Translations under genes and position numbers: made by a program
The notes under the pieces: model-generated
Told to the model about the DNA's origin: nothing
What the model saw: the letters and a program-made list of their open reading frames with translations, nothing else
The model's database searches: none
Part shown: one piece after another, positions 25,857-34,394 of the stretch
Numbering within the stretch: position 1 is the first letter of the stretch
How the letters are laid out: each line of letters opens with the position of its first letter
From: Ottowia massiliensis
Lineage (GTDB): Bacteria > Pseudomonadota > Gammaproteobacteria > Burkholderiales > Burkholderiaceae_C
Direction of reading: 5' to 3'
Assembly: GCF_900240305.1 (NCBI RefSeq)
Contig: NZ_LT964854.1
Span: 930,001 to 994,000, forward strand
Length of the DNA: 64,000 nt

Positions 25857-27795
25857 CGCCGTCGTTACCGCTTTCTTCGGCGTGGCTGCCGGGCGGAACG
25901 ATGCCCAGGCGCGCCATGCGGTAGCGGATTTGGCGCAGGTTCAGCCCCAGGCGGGCGGCGGCGGCCGTGCGGTTGAAGCCCGTTTCATTGAGCGCGCGGA
26001 TGAGCACCTGGCGCTCCTGCTCGTTGAGCCAGGCTTCCAGATCAGACGGCAGGGGCGTCTGGCCGCTGGCAACGGCCTCGCCCGGTGGCAGGCCCGCATC
26101 TGAAACGGGCGCGGCGGGCGGCGCGGCAGGCGCAGGCTCCAGCGAAAAAGGAGCGCCATACGCCTGGGCCGCGCGGGCCGTCTGCTCGGCGAAGGTGGGC
26201 GCGGGCGGCTGGAACGCGGCAGGCGCGGGAGGCGGCACGAAAGGCTGCGCCGCCACGGCGGATGGCAGCGGGTAAGGCTGCGGCGGCTGCGCGGACGCGG
26301 CAGGCTGGCCGTAAAACGGCGCTTGCGGGAGCGGCGCCTGAAGAGACGGTGTTTGAGGCGGCATTTGAGGCAGCGTTTGAGGCGTCTGAAACGCTTGGGG
26401 AGGCTGGGCATGCGGCGGCGCAGCCGGGTATGCCGCCGCGAGCGCTGGCGCAGGCATGGCGGCGGCAGGCGGCGGCCAGGCGGGCGTGGCGGCGGCGGCA
26501 ATGCGCGCGGCATCGGCCCAGTCCAGCGCGCCGGGGCTGCCAGCAGGTGCTACCTCGCCCAGTGCCACGGCGCGGTGCAGCAGGTTTTCAAGTTCGCGCA
26601 CGTTGCCTTCCAGTGGCTGGGAGGCAATGTCGCGCATGAGCTGCGGCGTCAGGGCCAGCGGCGGGCTGCCCGCCTCGCTGGCGATGCGCGCGAGCAGCGC
26701 TTGGCAAAGCAGGGGCAGGTCTTCGCGGCGCTCGCGCAGGGGCGGCACGATGAGTTCAATGACGTTCAGGCGGTAATACAAGTCTTGCCGGAAGTGGCCG
26801 GCCTGCACTTGGGCGGCCAAGTCTTTGTGGGTGGCGCTGACGATGCGCACGTCTACAGGCTCTTCCTGGGTGGCGCCCAGCGGGCGCACGCGCCGCTCCT
26901 GTATGGCGCGCAGCAGCTTGGCCTGCATGGCCAGGGGCAGGTCGCCGATTTCGTCCAGAAACAGCGTGCCGCCCGCAGCGGCCTGAAAAAAGCCGGCACG
27001 GTCTTGCGTGGCGCCGGTGTAGGAGCCTTTGCGTGCGCCGAAAAATTCGGCTTCGAGCAGGTTCTCAGGAATGGCGCCGCAATTGACGGGCACGAACGGC
27101 CCGCTGGCGCGGTGGCTGCATGCATGCACGGCACTTGCCACCAGCTCTTTGCCCGTGCCCGATTCGCCGTGCACCAGCACGGGGGCCATGCTGCGGGCCA
27201 CTTTGGCTATGCGCTGCTTGGCCATTTGCATGGCGGGCGACTGGCCTACCAGCCGCGCCAGCGCCGCCTGGCCTTGCGGGCTGATGTCTTCGCCTTCGAA
27301 TGCAGGCGCAGCGGGTGCAGCAGGCGCGGCAGGGGGCAGGGTGGCCGGAGCCGGGCGCGCCGCCGCAGCTTGCGGAGCGGCGGGCGCAGCAGATGCTGCC
27401 GGGGCAGCAGCCCTGGCAGGCGCGGGCGCGTCTTGCAAGGCGGAGGCGACAACGGTGCGCAGCTGTTTGAGTTCGACCGGCTTGGTGAGGTAGTCAAACG
27501 CGCCGGCCTTGAGGGCTTCCACGGCGGTTTCGGGAGAGCCGTAGGCCGTCACCATGATGCTGCGCTCCGGCCTTCTGGCGGCGGCCAGTTCGCGCAGCAG
27601 CTCCATGCCCAGGCCGTCAGGCAGGCGCATGTCGGTAATGAGCACGTCAAACGTGGTTTCAGCCAGGGCGCTGCGGGCTTCGGCCAGCGTGCTGGCGGTC
27701 TGCACCTGATGGCCTTCGCGGATGAGGGCCAGCTCGTAGAGGGTGAGCAGGTCGGGTTCGTCATCAACGACAAGAATGCGTGCGGCTGTAGTCAT
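25837..27795 (-). CDS. pilR: Sigma-54-dependent response regulator PilR, with long Pro/Ala linkers
   Basis: A 652-residue NtrC-type activator. Receiver domain: residues 1-120 with phospho-acceptor Asp55 (VLITDMRLPDG). Central AAA+ domain: Walker A GESGTGKE, the sigma-54 contact loop as GSYTGA (usually GAFTGA) and Walker B GGTLFLDEIGDLP. C-terminal Fis-type helix-turn-helix: NRTAAAARLGLNLRQIRYRM. With PilS it should activate type IV pilin transcription with RpoN. Two Pro/Ala-rich linkers are unusual: a short one after the receiver (about residues 120-170) and a very long one, rich in P, A and Q, of about 150 residues before the DNA-binding domain. They make it much longer than ordinary PilR. 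It starts 5 bp after the pilS stop. Confidence 0.93.
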   Translation of the reverse strand: MTTAARILVVDDEPDLLTLYELALIREGHQVQTASTLAEARSALAETTFDVLITDMRLPDGLGMELLRELAAARRPERSIMVTAYGSPETAVEALKAGAFDYLTKPVELKQLRTVVASALQDAPAPARAAAPAASAAPAAPQAAAARPAPATLPPAAPAAPAAPAFEGEDISPQGQAALARLVGQSPAMQMAKQRIAKVARSMAPVLVHGESGTGKELVASAVHACSHRASGPFVPVNCGAIPENLLEAEFFGARKGSYTGATQDRAGFFQAAAGGTLFLDEIGDLPLAMQAKLLRAIQERRVRPLGATQEEPVDVRIVSATHKDLAAQVQAGHFRQDLYYRLNVIELIVPPLRERREDLPLLCQALLARIASEAGSPPLALTPQLMRDIASQPLEGNVRELENLLHRAVALGEVAPAGSPGALDWADAARIAAAATPAWPPPAAAMPAPALAAAYPAAPPHAQPPQAFQTPQTLPQMPPQTPSLQAPLPQAPFYGQPAASAQPPQPYPLPSAVAAQPFVPPPAPAAFQPPAPTFAEQTARAAQAYGAPFSLEPAPAAPPAAPVSDAGLPPGEAVASGQTPLPSDLEAWLNEQERQVLIRALNETGFNRTAAAARLGLNLRQIRYRMARLGIVPPGSHAEESGNDGDDGEAA

Positions 27796-27800
27796 GGCGG

Positions 27801-29561
27801 TCAGGCGGGATCATTGAGCGCAAGCTGGGGCTGCACGGGCACGGCGGCGGGCGCGGCAACGCGCTCAAGGGTGACGAAGAATTCGTTGCCTTCCACAAGC
27901 TGCCCCTCATACAGACGCGAGGCGCGTTCGTAGGCGATGGCGCCGCCGTGGCGCTGGCACAGCTCGCGGCAGATGAAAAGCCCCAGGCCGCTGGAGCGGC
28001 TTTCGGAAGAAAAAAACGGCTCGAACAAGTGGCGTTGCACGCCCGGCTCCAGCGCAGGGGCTTTGCTCCAGACCGCCAGGCGGGCCTGCTTCGCAGAGAC
28101 GAGTTCCGTCACGACCTGAATGGCCCCTTCGCCTGGCGCGGCATAACGCAAGGCGTTGTCCAGCAGATTGACCAGCACGCGGTGCAGATGGTCAGTGGTG
28201 AAGCGCACCTGTGCGTCTTCGCCCCTGAGCGTGATGCGCAGATTGCCTTTGATGCCGTGCTGGCGCACCCAGCCGGTGCAGATATCGGCCACCTCTTCGT
28301 CAAGCGCGATTTGCTGCAATGTGCCCGTGCTGCCTTCGTGCTGCACGCGGGCAGCGTCCAGCACGTCATTGACGATGCGGCCCAGCCGCTGGGCGTTTTG
28401 CGCCACCATGCCCGACAGGCGCCGCATGGCCGGATCGTCCAGCTGCTCCAGCAACAGCGCGTTGGCCTGGCTGATGGCCGCCAGCGGGTTGCGGATTTCA
28501 TGCGCCACGGCGGCCGACAAACGCCCCATCGCGGCCAGCTTTTCAGTGCGCACGCGCGCCTGCATTTCGCGCAAATCCTGCATGAAAAACACGCACAGGC
28601 CCTTGGCGCTGGGCATGGGCGCGGGCGTGTGCTGCACGCGCGCCAGCGCGTGGCGTGCAGTCTGCCCCTCGCGTTGCAGGGTGATTTCAGCCGTGCGCTC
28701 CTGCCCGTCGGCCAACACCTGCCGGGCCAGCGCCACCAGATCGGCCCAGGCGGCATCGTCCGTCAGCGCGAAAGAGGCGGGCGTGACCACCTCGTCCGTG
28801 CCCAGCATGGCGCGCGCGGCCGGGTTGGCGGCGCGCACCGCAAGCTGCTCGTCCACAACCAGCAGGCCATCGTGCATGTATTCGATCACCAGGTCATTAA
28901 CCAGCGTTTGCAGCAGAGCCTCGGCGTGCGCGCGCCGGCCCTGGCTTTCTTCCTGCTTGAGCCGCGCGGCCAGCTGGCTGGTCAGCAAAGCCAGCACGAA
29001 CAGGCCCGCGCCGCTGAGCGCCGCTTGCGAGAAGCTGTCCACCGACACGCGGCTTTCCGTCAGATAGGTCCAGCCCGCGTTAGACAGCAGCAGCAACGTC
29101 GCCACGGCCGCCGTGCCCAACGCCAGTGCCCGGGTGGCCAGCATGGCCGTCATCAGCACCGGCACCACGAACAGCGGCGTGTAGCTGGCGGCTTCCTGCC
29201 ACCAGTGCAGCAGGGCGAATACCAGCAGATCCACGCCCGCCACCCACAGCCAGCGCACGCCAGCGGCGCGGGCGGGCGGCGGCGTCAGCCACAGGCGGGT
29301 GACCAGCGTGATAACCAGATAGGTGACGCAGACCCACACCGCCACCTGCGGCGCCGGGCGGCCCATGCCCCACGCCAAGCCCTGCAAGGCCAGCAGCGCC
29401 AGGGCGATGAGCGTGCGCGCCGTCAAAAAGGCATTCCACAGTCTCGTGAAGCTGCGGCGCGTCTCTGGCGGCTGGGGCCACTCGGCCGCACTGGCGGCGG
29501 TCAGGCGGTTCAGCAGCCGCGCTTCGGCAAAACGGGCCTGTTCTGCGGAGGAAGAATTCAC
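27801..29561 (-). CDS. pilS: Sensor histidine kinase PilS
   Basis: A 586-residue kinase with about six N-terminal membrane segments (residues about 45-215, for example LIALALLALQGLAWGMG), a PAS-like region, a dimerisation/phospho-acceptor helix AAVAHEIRNPLAAISQ, and an ATPase domain with the N box DNALRYAAPGEGA and G box SSGLGLFICREL. The partner is PilR, encoded 5 bp downstream. The start codon is GTG at 29561 and overlaps the stop of the preceding gene (GTGA), so expression is probably coupled. The signal in characterised species is pilin level in the membrane. Confidence 0.94.
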   Translation of the reverse strand: MNSSSAEQARFAEARLLNRLTAASAAEWPQPPETRRSFTRLWNAFLTARTLIALALLALQGLAWGMGRPAPQVAVWVCVTYLVITLVTRLWLTPPPARAAGVRWLWVAGVDLLVFALLHWWQEAASYTPLFVVPVLMTAMLATRALALGTAAVATLLLLSNAGWTYLTESRVSVDSFSQAALSGAGLFVLALLTSQLAARLKQEESQGRRAHAEALLQTLVNDLVIEYMHDGLLVVDEQLAVRAANPAARAMLGTDEVVTPASFALTDDAAWADLVALARQVLADGQERTAEITLQREGQTARHALARVQHTPAPMPSAKGLCVFFMQDLREMQARVRTEKLAAMGRLSAAVAHEIRNPLAAISQANALLLEQLDDPAMRRLSGMVAQNAQRLGRIVNDVLDAARVQHEGSTGTLQQIALDEEVADICTGWVRQHGIKGNLRITLRGEDAQVRFTTDHLHRVLVNLLDNALRYAAPGEGAIQVVTELVSAKQARLAVWSKAPALEPGVQRHLFEPFFSSESRSSGLGLFICRELCQRHGGAIAYERASRLYEGQLVEGNEFFVTLERVAAPAAVPVQPQLALNDPA

Positions 29562-29839
29562 TCTTTTCTCTCCCCAGTGCGGGATGACGCGTCCTGCTCA
29601 GCCTTTGCCTGATGCGCCGCGCAGCAATACGCGCCACGGGCATCTTGCAAGGCTTCGCTGGCAGGCGTCTGCGTGCCGCACACCAGACAGCGAAGCATGG
29701 GCTGCGGGGCGGGGCGGGGCGGGGCCTCGCGGCTGACTTGGCGCATCTGCCGCAGCTGCCTTGCCAGGCGGCCCACCTGCGCCAGCCGCCGCAGCCACCA
29801 CAGCCCGGCCACCACGGCCAGCAGCACCAGCAGCTTCAT
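29558..29839 (-). CDS. PP0621-family small membrane protein
   Basis: A 93-residue protein with one N-terminal membrane segment (LLVLLAVVAGLWWLRRL), a basic helix, and a zinc-finger-like pair of Cys motifs: RCLVCGTQTPASEAL and GAYCCAAHQAKAE. This Cys layout resembles the PP0621 family often encoded beside pilS–pilR. Its function is unknown to me. It is translationally tied to both neighbours: ATGA overlap with the CcsA-type gene upstream and GTGA overlap with pilS downstream. Confidence 0.85.
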   Translation of the reverse strand: MKLLVLLAVVAGLWWLRRLAQVGRLARQLRQMRQVSREAPPRPAPQPMLRCLVCGTQTPASEALQDARGAYCCAAHQAKAEQDASSRTGERKE

Positions 29840-30654
29840 GCCGTGCGCTCCAGCAGCACTTCCAGCACAAAGCGCGAGCCTACATACGCCAGCAGCAGCA
29901 GCGCCGCACCTGCGTAGAGCACATGCACGGCGCGCCGCCCGCGCCAGCCCAATTGCCAGCGGCCCAGCAGCAGCACGGCGAACGTGGCCCACGACAGCAG
30001 CGTGAACACGCGTTTGTGATCCCAGCGCCAGCCCGTGTGCTGGCTGCCATACAGCGTTTCGCCAAAAATGCCGCCAGCCAGCAGCGTGGCCGACAGCACG
30101 ATGAAGCCGGCCGTGATCAGCCGGAACATCAACCGCTCCAGCGTCAGCAGCGGCACGCCGCTGGCGTTTTGTGCGCGCTGGCGCAGCAGGCGCTCGGAGC
30201 GCAGCATCAGCCAGCCGTGCGCTGTGGCGGCAGCAAACAACCCGTAGGAAGCGATGCCCAGCGCCCAGTGCAGCGGCAGCAAGGGCGATTGCGTGGGCGG
30301 AAGTTTCTGCCCCGGGAAAAACAGCGCCAGCAGCACCGCCGCCGAGCCAAAACCGGCCAGCGCCCAGCGCGCACGCAACTGGGGCAGCACCTGGCTTTCC
30401 ACCACATACACCGTCACCACCAACCAAGCCGTCACGGACAGCGCCTGCGCGAAGCCAAAGCGCGCGCCGCCATGTCCGCCCAAGAGCGCCCAGCCCAGCG
30501 CCGCCGCATGCAACGCCCAGGCCACCACCAGCGCCCAGCGCGCACGCCTCTCGCCCAGCGCACGCCAGGCCAGCGCCGGCACGGCGTAAGCCAGCGCCGC
30601 GCCCGCGCCCAAAAGCACGCCTTCAAGAGGGGGGCTGGCTAAAATCATGCGCAC
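29836..30654 (-). CDS. CcsA/YpjD-type cytochrome c assembly membrane protein
   Basis: A 272-residue protein with eight or so hydrophobic segments and the conserved core TGWRWDHKRVFTLLSWATFA characteristic of the CcsA/CcmC/YpjD haem-handling family. In betaproteobacteria this gene lies next to ffh and pilS and is usually named inner membrane protein YpjD. A role in haem delivery or cytochrome c maturation is inferred from the family. It is short compared with true CcsA, which argues for the YpjD group. It is divergent from ffh and heads the operon that continues into PP0621, pilS, pilR and ampD. Confidence 0.87.
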   Translation of the reverse strand: MRMILASPPLEGVLLGAGAALAYAVPALAWRALGERRARWALVVAWALHAAALGWALLGGHGGARFGFAQALSVTAWLVVTVYVVESQVLPQLRARWALAGFGSAAVLLALFFPGQKLPPTQSPLLPLHWALGIASYGLFAAATAHGWLMLRSERLLRQRAQNASGVPLLTLERLMFRLITAGFIVLSATLLAGGIFGETLYGSQHTGWRWDHKRVFTLLSWATFAVLLLGRWQLGWRGRRAVHVLYAGAALLLLAYVGSRFVLEVLLERTA

Positions 30655-30668
30655 AAGTTTAGCGGCTG

Positions 30669-30692
30669 GCCCCTCTGCGCAAGGGGCTTTTT
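30669..30692 (+). terminator. Terminator-like hairpin in the ffh leader
   Basis: GCCCCT, loop CTGCGCA, then AGGGGC followed by TTTTT. It reads as an intrinsic terminator on the plus strand, but the only plus-strand gene near it is ffh, which starts 128 bp downstream. It may be an attenuator or the end of an unannotated short transcript. Confidence 0.5.
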
Positions 30693-30819
30693 CATGGCTC
30701 TTTCACGCTTTCGCCACCGCTGCTGCCCTCTTGGCTCTTCTTTCGCGCCTGGCGCGCGATTTCCCGATTTCCCTTGTCCGCGCCGCATTCCAGCGCCCTT
30801 TTCCATCGCCCTTCCTGAC

Positions 30820-32235
30820 ATGGCCTCCGCCCTTACCGAAAAACTCTCGCGCCTGGTCAAGCACATCAGCGGCCAGGCCCGCATCACCGAAAGCAACGTG
30901 GCCGACATGCTGCGCGAAGTGCGCATGGCCCTGCTGGAAGCCGACGTGGCCCTGCCCGTGGTGCGCGACTTCATCGCCCGCGTGAAAGAAAAAGCGCTGG
31001 GCCAGGAAGTGCTGGGCAGCCTCAAGCCCGGCCAGACGCTGGTGGGCATCGTCAATCGCGAGCTGGCCGCCACCATGGGCGAAGGCGTGAGCGACATCAA
31101 CCTGGCCGCGCAGCCGCCCGCCGTCATCCTCATGGCCGGCCTGCAAGGCGCGGGCAAAACCACCACCACGGCCAAACTGGCGCGCCACCTGATCCAAAAG
31201 CGCAAGAAAAAAGTGCTCACCGTCTCGGGCGACGTGTACCGCCCCGCCGCCATCGAGCAGCTCAAAACCGTGACGGCGCAGGCCGGCGCCGACTGGTTCC
31301 CTTCCTCGCCCGATCAGCAGCCGCTGGACATCGCCCGCGCCGCCCTGGACCACGCCCGCCGCCAGTACTACGACGTGCTGCTGGTGGACACCGCAGGCCG
31401 CCTGGCCATTGACGAAGCGCTGATGCAGGAAATCAAAACCCTGCACGCCGCCCTCAAGCCCGTGGAAACTTTGTTCGTGGTCGATGCCATGCAGGGCCAG
31501 GACGCCGCCAACACCGCCAAAGCCTTCAGCCAGGCGCTGCCGCTCACCGGCATCGTGCTCACCAAGATGGACGGCGACTCGCGCGGCGGCGCGGCGCTGT
31601 CGGTGCGGCAAATCACCGGCGCGCCCATCAAATTCGCGGGCACATCCGAAAAAATCGACGGCCTGGAAGTGTTCGACGCCGAACGCCACGCGGGCCGCAT
31701 CCTCGGCATGGGCGACATCGTGGCCCTGGTCGAGCAAGTGGCCGAAGGCGTGGATTTGGCCGCCGCCCGGAAGCTGGCCGAAAAAATGATGAAAAAAGGC
31801 AGCGGCTTCGACCTGGAAGACTTTCTCGGCCAGCTCCAGCAAATGAAGCAAATGGGCGGCCTGGGCAGCTTCATGGACAAACTGCCCACCCAGCTGGCCG
31901 CCAAAGCCAGCGAAGCCGACCTGGCCCGCGCCGAAAAAGACATCCGCCGCAAGGAAGGCATCATCAACAGCATGACCCCCGAAGAGCGCCGCAAGCCCGA
32001 GCTGCTCAAGGCCAGCCGCAAGCGCCGCGTCGCCCAGGGCGCGGGCGTGCATGTGCAGGAGGTCAACCGCCTGCTCAAAGAGTTCGAGCAGATGCAGGGC
32101 ATGATGAAACAGCTCAAAGGCAGCGGCCTGATGAAGCTCATGCGCCGCATGGGCGGCATGAAGGGCTTGGGCGGCCTGCTCGGCGGCGGCCTGCCGCCCA
32201 TGCCTCCCGGAATGGGCGGGAAAGGGCCGTTTTAA
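30820..32235 (+). CDS. ffh: Signal recognition particle protein Ffh
   Basis: A 471-residue SRP54 GTPase that binds signal sequences and 4.5S RNA and targets nascent membrane proteins to FtsY. The NG domain has the P loop GLQGAGKTTTTAKLA, DTAGRLAID and the TKMDGDSRGG motif. The M domain is Met-rich (LQQMKQMGGLGSFMDKLP; FEQMQGMMKQLKGSGLMKLM), including the RNA-binding SRKRRVAQGAG segment, and ends GGLPPMPPGMGGKGPF. Start 30820 gives the standard N terminus MASALTEKLSRLVKHISG; the frame is open further upstream without homology. IS debris begins directly after its stop codon. Confidence 0.97.
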   Translation: MASALTEKLSRLVKHISGQARITESNVADMLREVRMALLEADVALPVVRDFIARVKEKALGQEVLGSLKPGQTLVGIVNRELAATMGEGVSDINLAAQPPAVILMAGLQGAGKTTTTAKLARHLIQKRKKKVLTVSGDVYRPAAIEQLKTVTAQAGADWFPSSPDQQPLDIARAALDHARRQYYDVLLVDTAGRLAIDEALMQEIKTLHAALKPVETLFVVDAMQGQDAANTAKAFSQALPLTGIVLTKMDGDSRGGAALSVRQITGAPIKFAGTSEKIDGLEVFDAERHAGRILGMGDIVALVEQVAEGVDLAAARKLAEKMMKKGSGFDLEDFLGQLQQMKQMGGLGSFMDKLPTQLAAKASEADLARAEKDIRRKEGIINSMTPEERRKPELLKASRKRRVAQGAGVHVQEVNRLLKEFEQMQGMMKQLKGSGLMKLMRRMGGMKGLGGLLGGGLPPMPPGMGGKGPF

Positions 32236-32236
32236 G

Positions 32237-32764
32237 AACCTGTTATAAAAGTTATCCAAAAAGCCTGACCGTGCGCCGAATGCAAGCGATCTTGACGAAG
32301 GCTTCAGCTGAAGCGACAGTACTTCATAGCCTTCGGAGAACCTTCTCGATTGACTCAGCCAGGCAAAGGTTCTTTCCACAATCCAGCGCTTGGGAAGCGC
32401 CTTGAAGATGCGCTGCTGGCAGCGCTTGATCACCTGCATGTTCCATGCCAAACATGCTCAGTGCCCTATTGATCAGACGGCCCGAGTAGCCGCCATTCAC
32501 AAAAACAGTCTTGAGGCACTCAAAACGCAAGAACAGCCTCACCAAAAAAGCCCTGACACCCACTCGGTCCTGAATGCCTGCCGAATACACCACCACGGCC
32601 AGCAGCAGCCCCATTGTGTCTACGGCCATGTGGCGCTTGCGCCCTTTGACTCTTTTGCCTGCATCATATCCGTGCTGCCCGCTTTTTTGAGACGGTCTTT
32701 AAGGCGTACCGTTCTATTAGCAGCGTTTTCGCGATAAAACCAGCAACGCTGCACATGAATGCTC
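32237..32764 (-). pseudogene. Decayed IS5-family transposase, cut off by a younger IS
   Basis: Minus-strand pieces in different frames: GRKRHMAVDTMGLLLAVVVY, then RFECLKTVFVNGGYSGRLIN, then the C-terminal KALPKRWIVERTFAWLSQSR and RRFSEGYEVL. At least two frame shifts separate them, so it is dead. It is related to the remnant at 22600-23029 but keeps the middle part that one has lost. At 32764 it stops abruptly at the end of the IS that follows. I could not find its 5' part beyond that IS. Confidence 0.8.
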
Positions 32765-33147
32765 CTAGGCCGAATCGACATTCCCCCCACCCACAAGGGA
32801 ATCGATGCGAGGTAGAGGAAAGCCAGGAAGTGGGAGGGCTTGCGGTCGAAGCGAGTGGCGATGCGGCGAAACTGTTTGAGCCTGGCAAAGCAACGTTCGA
32901 TGCGATTGCGTAGCCGGTACAGTGCCTTGTCGTAGGCACGCGGTTGCTGGCAGCTGCGAGGCGGGTTCACCGGCTGGGCGCCGAGCGAGTGGATCTGCGC
33001 CACCAGTTGCCGGCTGTCATGGCCTTTGTCGGCCAAGACGCACTTGGGCTTGAACCCGGCCAGCAGCGCTGGCGCTTGCGTGATGTCGTTACGCTGGCCG
33101 CCAGTGAGGATAAATCGCATCGGGCGGCCCTGGCCATCCACCGCCAT
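32620..33147 (-). CDS. IS5-family transposase, OrfB (DDE C-terminal part), missing its normal stop
   Basis: Begins in the -1 frame after OrfA and carries the second Asp (CVLADKGHDSRQLV) and the catalytic Glu (RNRIERCFARLKQFRRIATR), then FLYLASIPLWVGG. The frame does not end inside the element: it runs through the terminal repeat and about 50 codons into the older IS remnant before stopping at 32620. With one more G in the G run at about 32784-32789 the frame would close at the TAG formed by the IS end and its TA target. The start at 33147 is the first Met in frame; normal expression would come through the frameshift. Confidence 0.8.
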   Translation of the reverse strand: MAVDGQGRPMRFILTGGQRNDITQAPALLAGFKPKCVLADKGHDSRQLVAQIHSLGAQPVNPPRSCQQPRAYDKALYRLRNRIERCFARLKQFRRIATRFDRKPSHFLAFLYLASIPLWVGGMSIRPRSIHVQRCWFYRENAANRTVRLKDRLKKAGSTDMMQAKESKGASATWP

Positions 33148-33588
33148 GTGGATCTTCGTGCTCAGCCCTCCTGGGCAACGCCCCAGAGCCGGGTGCGTTG
33201 CCCCCCTTTTCCGGTCGCCGCCTGTGCGTGCGCCCGGACAATGCTGCTGTCGATCATCAGATACTCGTTGCTTCGATCCTGAATCAGGGACTGCAACACC
33301 CGCTCCCAGATGCCCTTGGCCGCCCAGCGGGTGAAGCGCTTGTGCACGCTCTTGCAGGCTCCGTAGCGCGTCGGCAGATCACTCCAGCGCGCCCCGGAGC
33401 GCAACACCCACAGCACGCCATTGACGAAGCTGCGGTTGTCCGCTGCCGTACGCCCAGGGTCACTGGCCTTGCCTGGGAGCAGATCTTCGATCCGCTCCCA
33501 TTGGGTTTGGGTCAATTCGTAGCGGCTGGGCCGCGGATGCTTGGTCTCGGACGTCCGCCGAAGATACCGGATGAATGTCGATTCGGCC
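32768..33588 (-). mobile_element. Near-complete IS5-family (IS427-like) insertion sequence
   Basis: About 821 bp. The ends are inverted repeats: GGCCGAATCGACATTC at 32768-32783 and its complement at 33573-33588. Each end is flanked by TA inside the sequence CTAG, as expected for a TA (or CTAG) target duplication, so the inverted match extends to 32765-33591. It carries one transposase split into two overlapping frames joined by a likely -1 slip at AAAAGGGGGG (33210-33201), as in other IS427-group elements. It lies at the end of the older IS5 remnant. Confidence 0.9.
33162..33515 (-). CDS. IS5-family transposase, OrfA (DDE N-terminal part)
   Basis: 117 residues: MTQTQWERIEDLLPGK, then NRSFVNGVLWVLRSGARW and DLPTRYG typical of IS427-group OrfA, and the first catalytic Asp in YLMIDSSIVRAHAQ. 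The frame ends at TGA just after the slippery AAAAGGGGGG; a -1 slip would continue into THPALGRCPGGLSTKIHMAV of OrfB and give the full enzyme. Confidence 0.88.
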   Translation of the reverse strand: MTQTQWERIEDLLPGKASDPGRTAADNRSFVNGVLWVLRSGARWSDLPTRYGACKSVHKRFTRWAAKGIWERVLQSLIQDRSNEYLMIDSSIVRAHAQAATGKGGQRTRLWGVAQEG

Positions 33589-33731
33589 TAGTAGCTGTTC
33601 TTCTCAATTCACGCAACTCGGTGGCCCCTTCGATGGAGTCATCGAATGCAACGACTCCGCTGTTAGCGAAGTCAGAAGAGCAAACGCAATTGGAGTTACT
33701 ATCGATATTCGTCCTTCTTCATCCAGCAAAC

Positions 33732-33762
33732 AAAAAGGCCTACCAATAGCTGGCAGGCCTTA
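33732..33762 (-). terminator. Terminator after tRNA-fMet / rplQ
   Basis: Read on the minus strand: AAGGCCTGCC, loop AGCTATT, GGTAGGCCTT followed by TTTG. It begins 6 bp past the tRNA and is the first terminator seen downstream of the ribosomal operon. Confidence 0.8.
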
Positions 33763-33767
33763 ATATT

Positions 33768-33844
<77 letters not shown>

Positions 33845-33865
33845 TAAAAGAAATTATATTGTACC

Positions 33866-34267
33866 TTATTCTTTAGCTTCCTGCAAGTCACTGCTCTCAA
33901 CAACGGCATCAGGTCTGTCTACCAGCTCAACAAAAGCCATCGGAGCGTTATCCCCTACGCGAAACCCCATCTTCAAAATGCGCGTATATCCTCCAGGACG
34001 GGCTTGATAGCGAGGCCCCAGTACGGCAAACAGCTTGACAACACTATCGCGATCGCGCAGACGATTAAACGCCAAGCGTTTATTAGCCAAAGAATCCTTC
34101 TTCGCAAGCGTGATCATGGGTTCAATGACCTTGCGCAGCTCTTTGGCCTTAGGCAAAGTCGTCTTGATCGCCTCATGCTCAATCAGCGAATTCATCATAT
34201 TGCGCAGCATCGCTTGACGATGGGCGCTGGTGCGGTTGAGTTTGCGTAAACCATGACGGTGACGCAT
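33866..34267 (-). CDS. rplQ: 50S ribosomal protein L17
   Basis: 133 residues beginning MRHRHGLRKLNRTSAHRQAM, the standard L17 opening, with a short acidic tail (VVESSDLQEAKE) beyond the E. coli length. It lines the peptide exit region of the large subunit. It is the last protein gene of the alpha operon, 127 bp downstream of rpoA, and is followed after 21 bp by tRNA-fMet. Confidence 0.97.
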   Translation of the reverse strand: MRHRHGLRKLNRTSAHRQAMLRNMMNSLIEHEAIKTTLPKAKELRKVIEPMITLAKKDSLANKRLAFNRLRDRDSVVKLFAVLGPRYQARPGGYTRILKMGFRVGDNAPMAFVELVDRPDAVVESSDLQEAKE

Positions 34268-34394
34268 AGTGCTTCCTTTCTTTGCTTATAAAAGACCGCC
34301 GTATCAGGTACGGCCTTCGGCACATGGCGCCATTCATGGCGCACAAAAGAACGACATCCAGCGGACATCATTCCAAAACTTCTCACTCATTCAA

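Noticed and set aside
30703..32451. Open frame on the minus strand opposite ffh
   Set aside because: Antisense of ffh joined by chance to a fragment of the IS5 remnant; no domain of its own.
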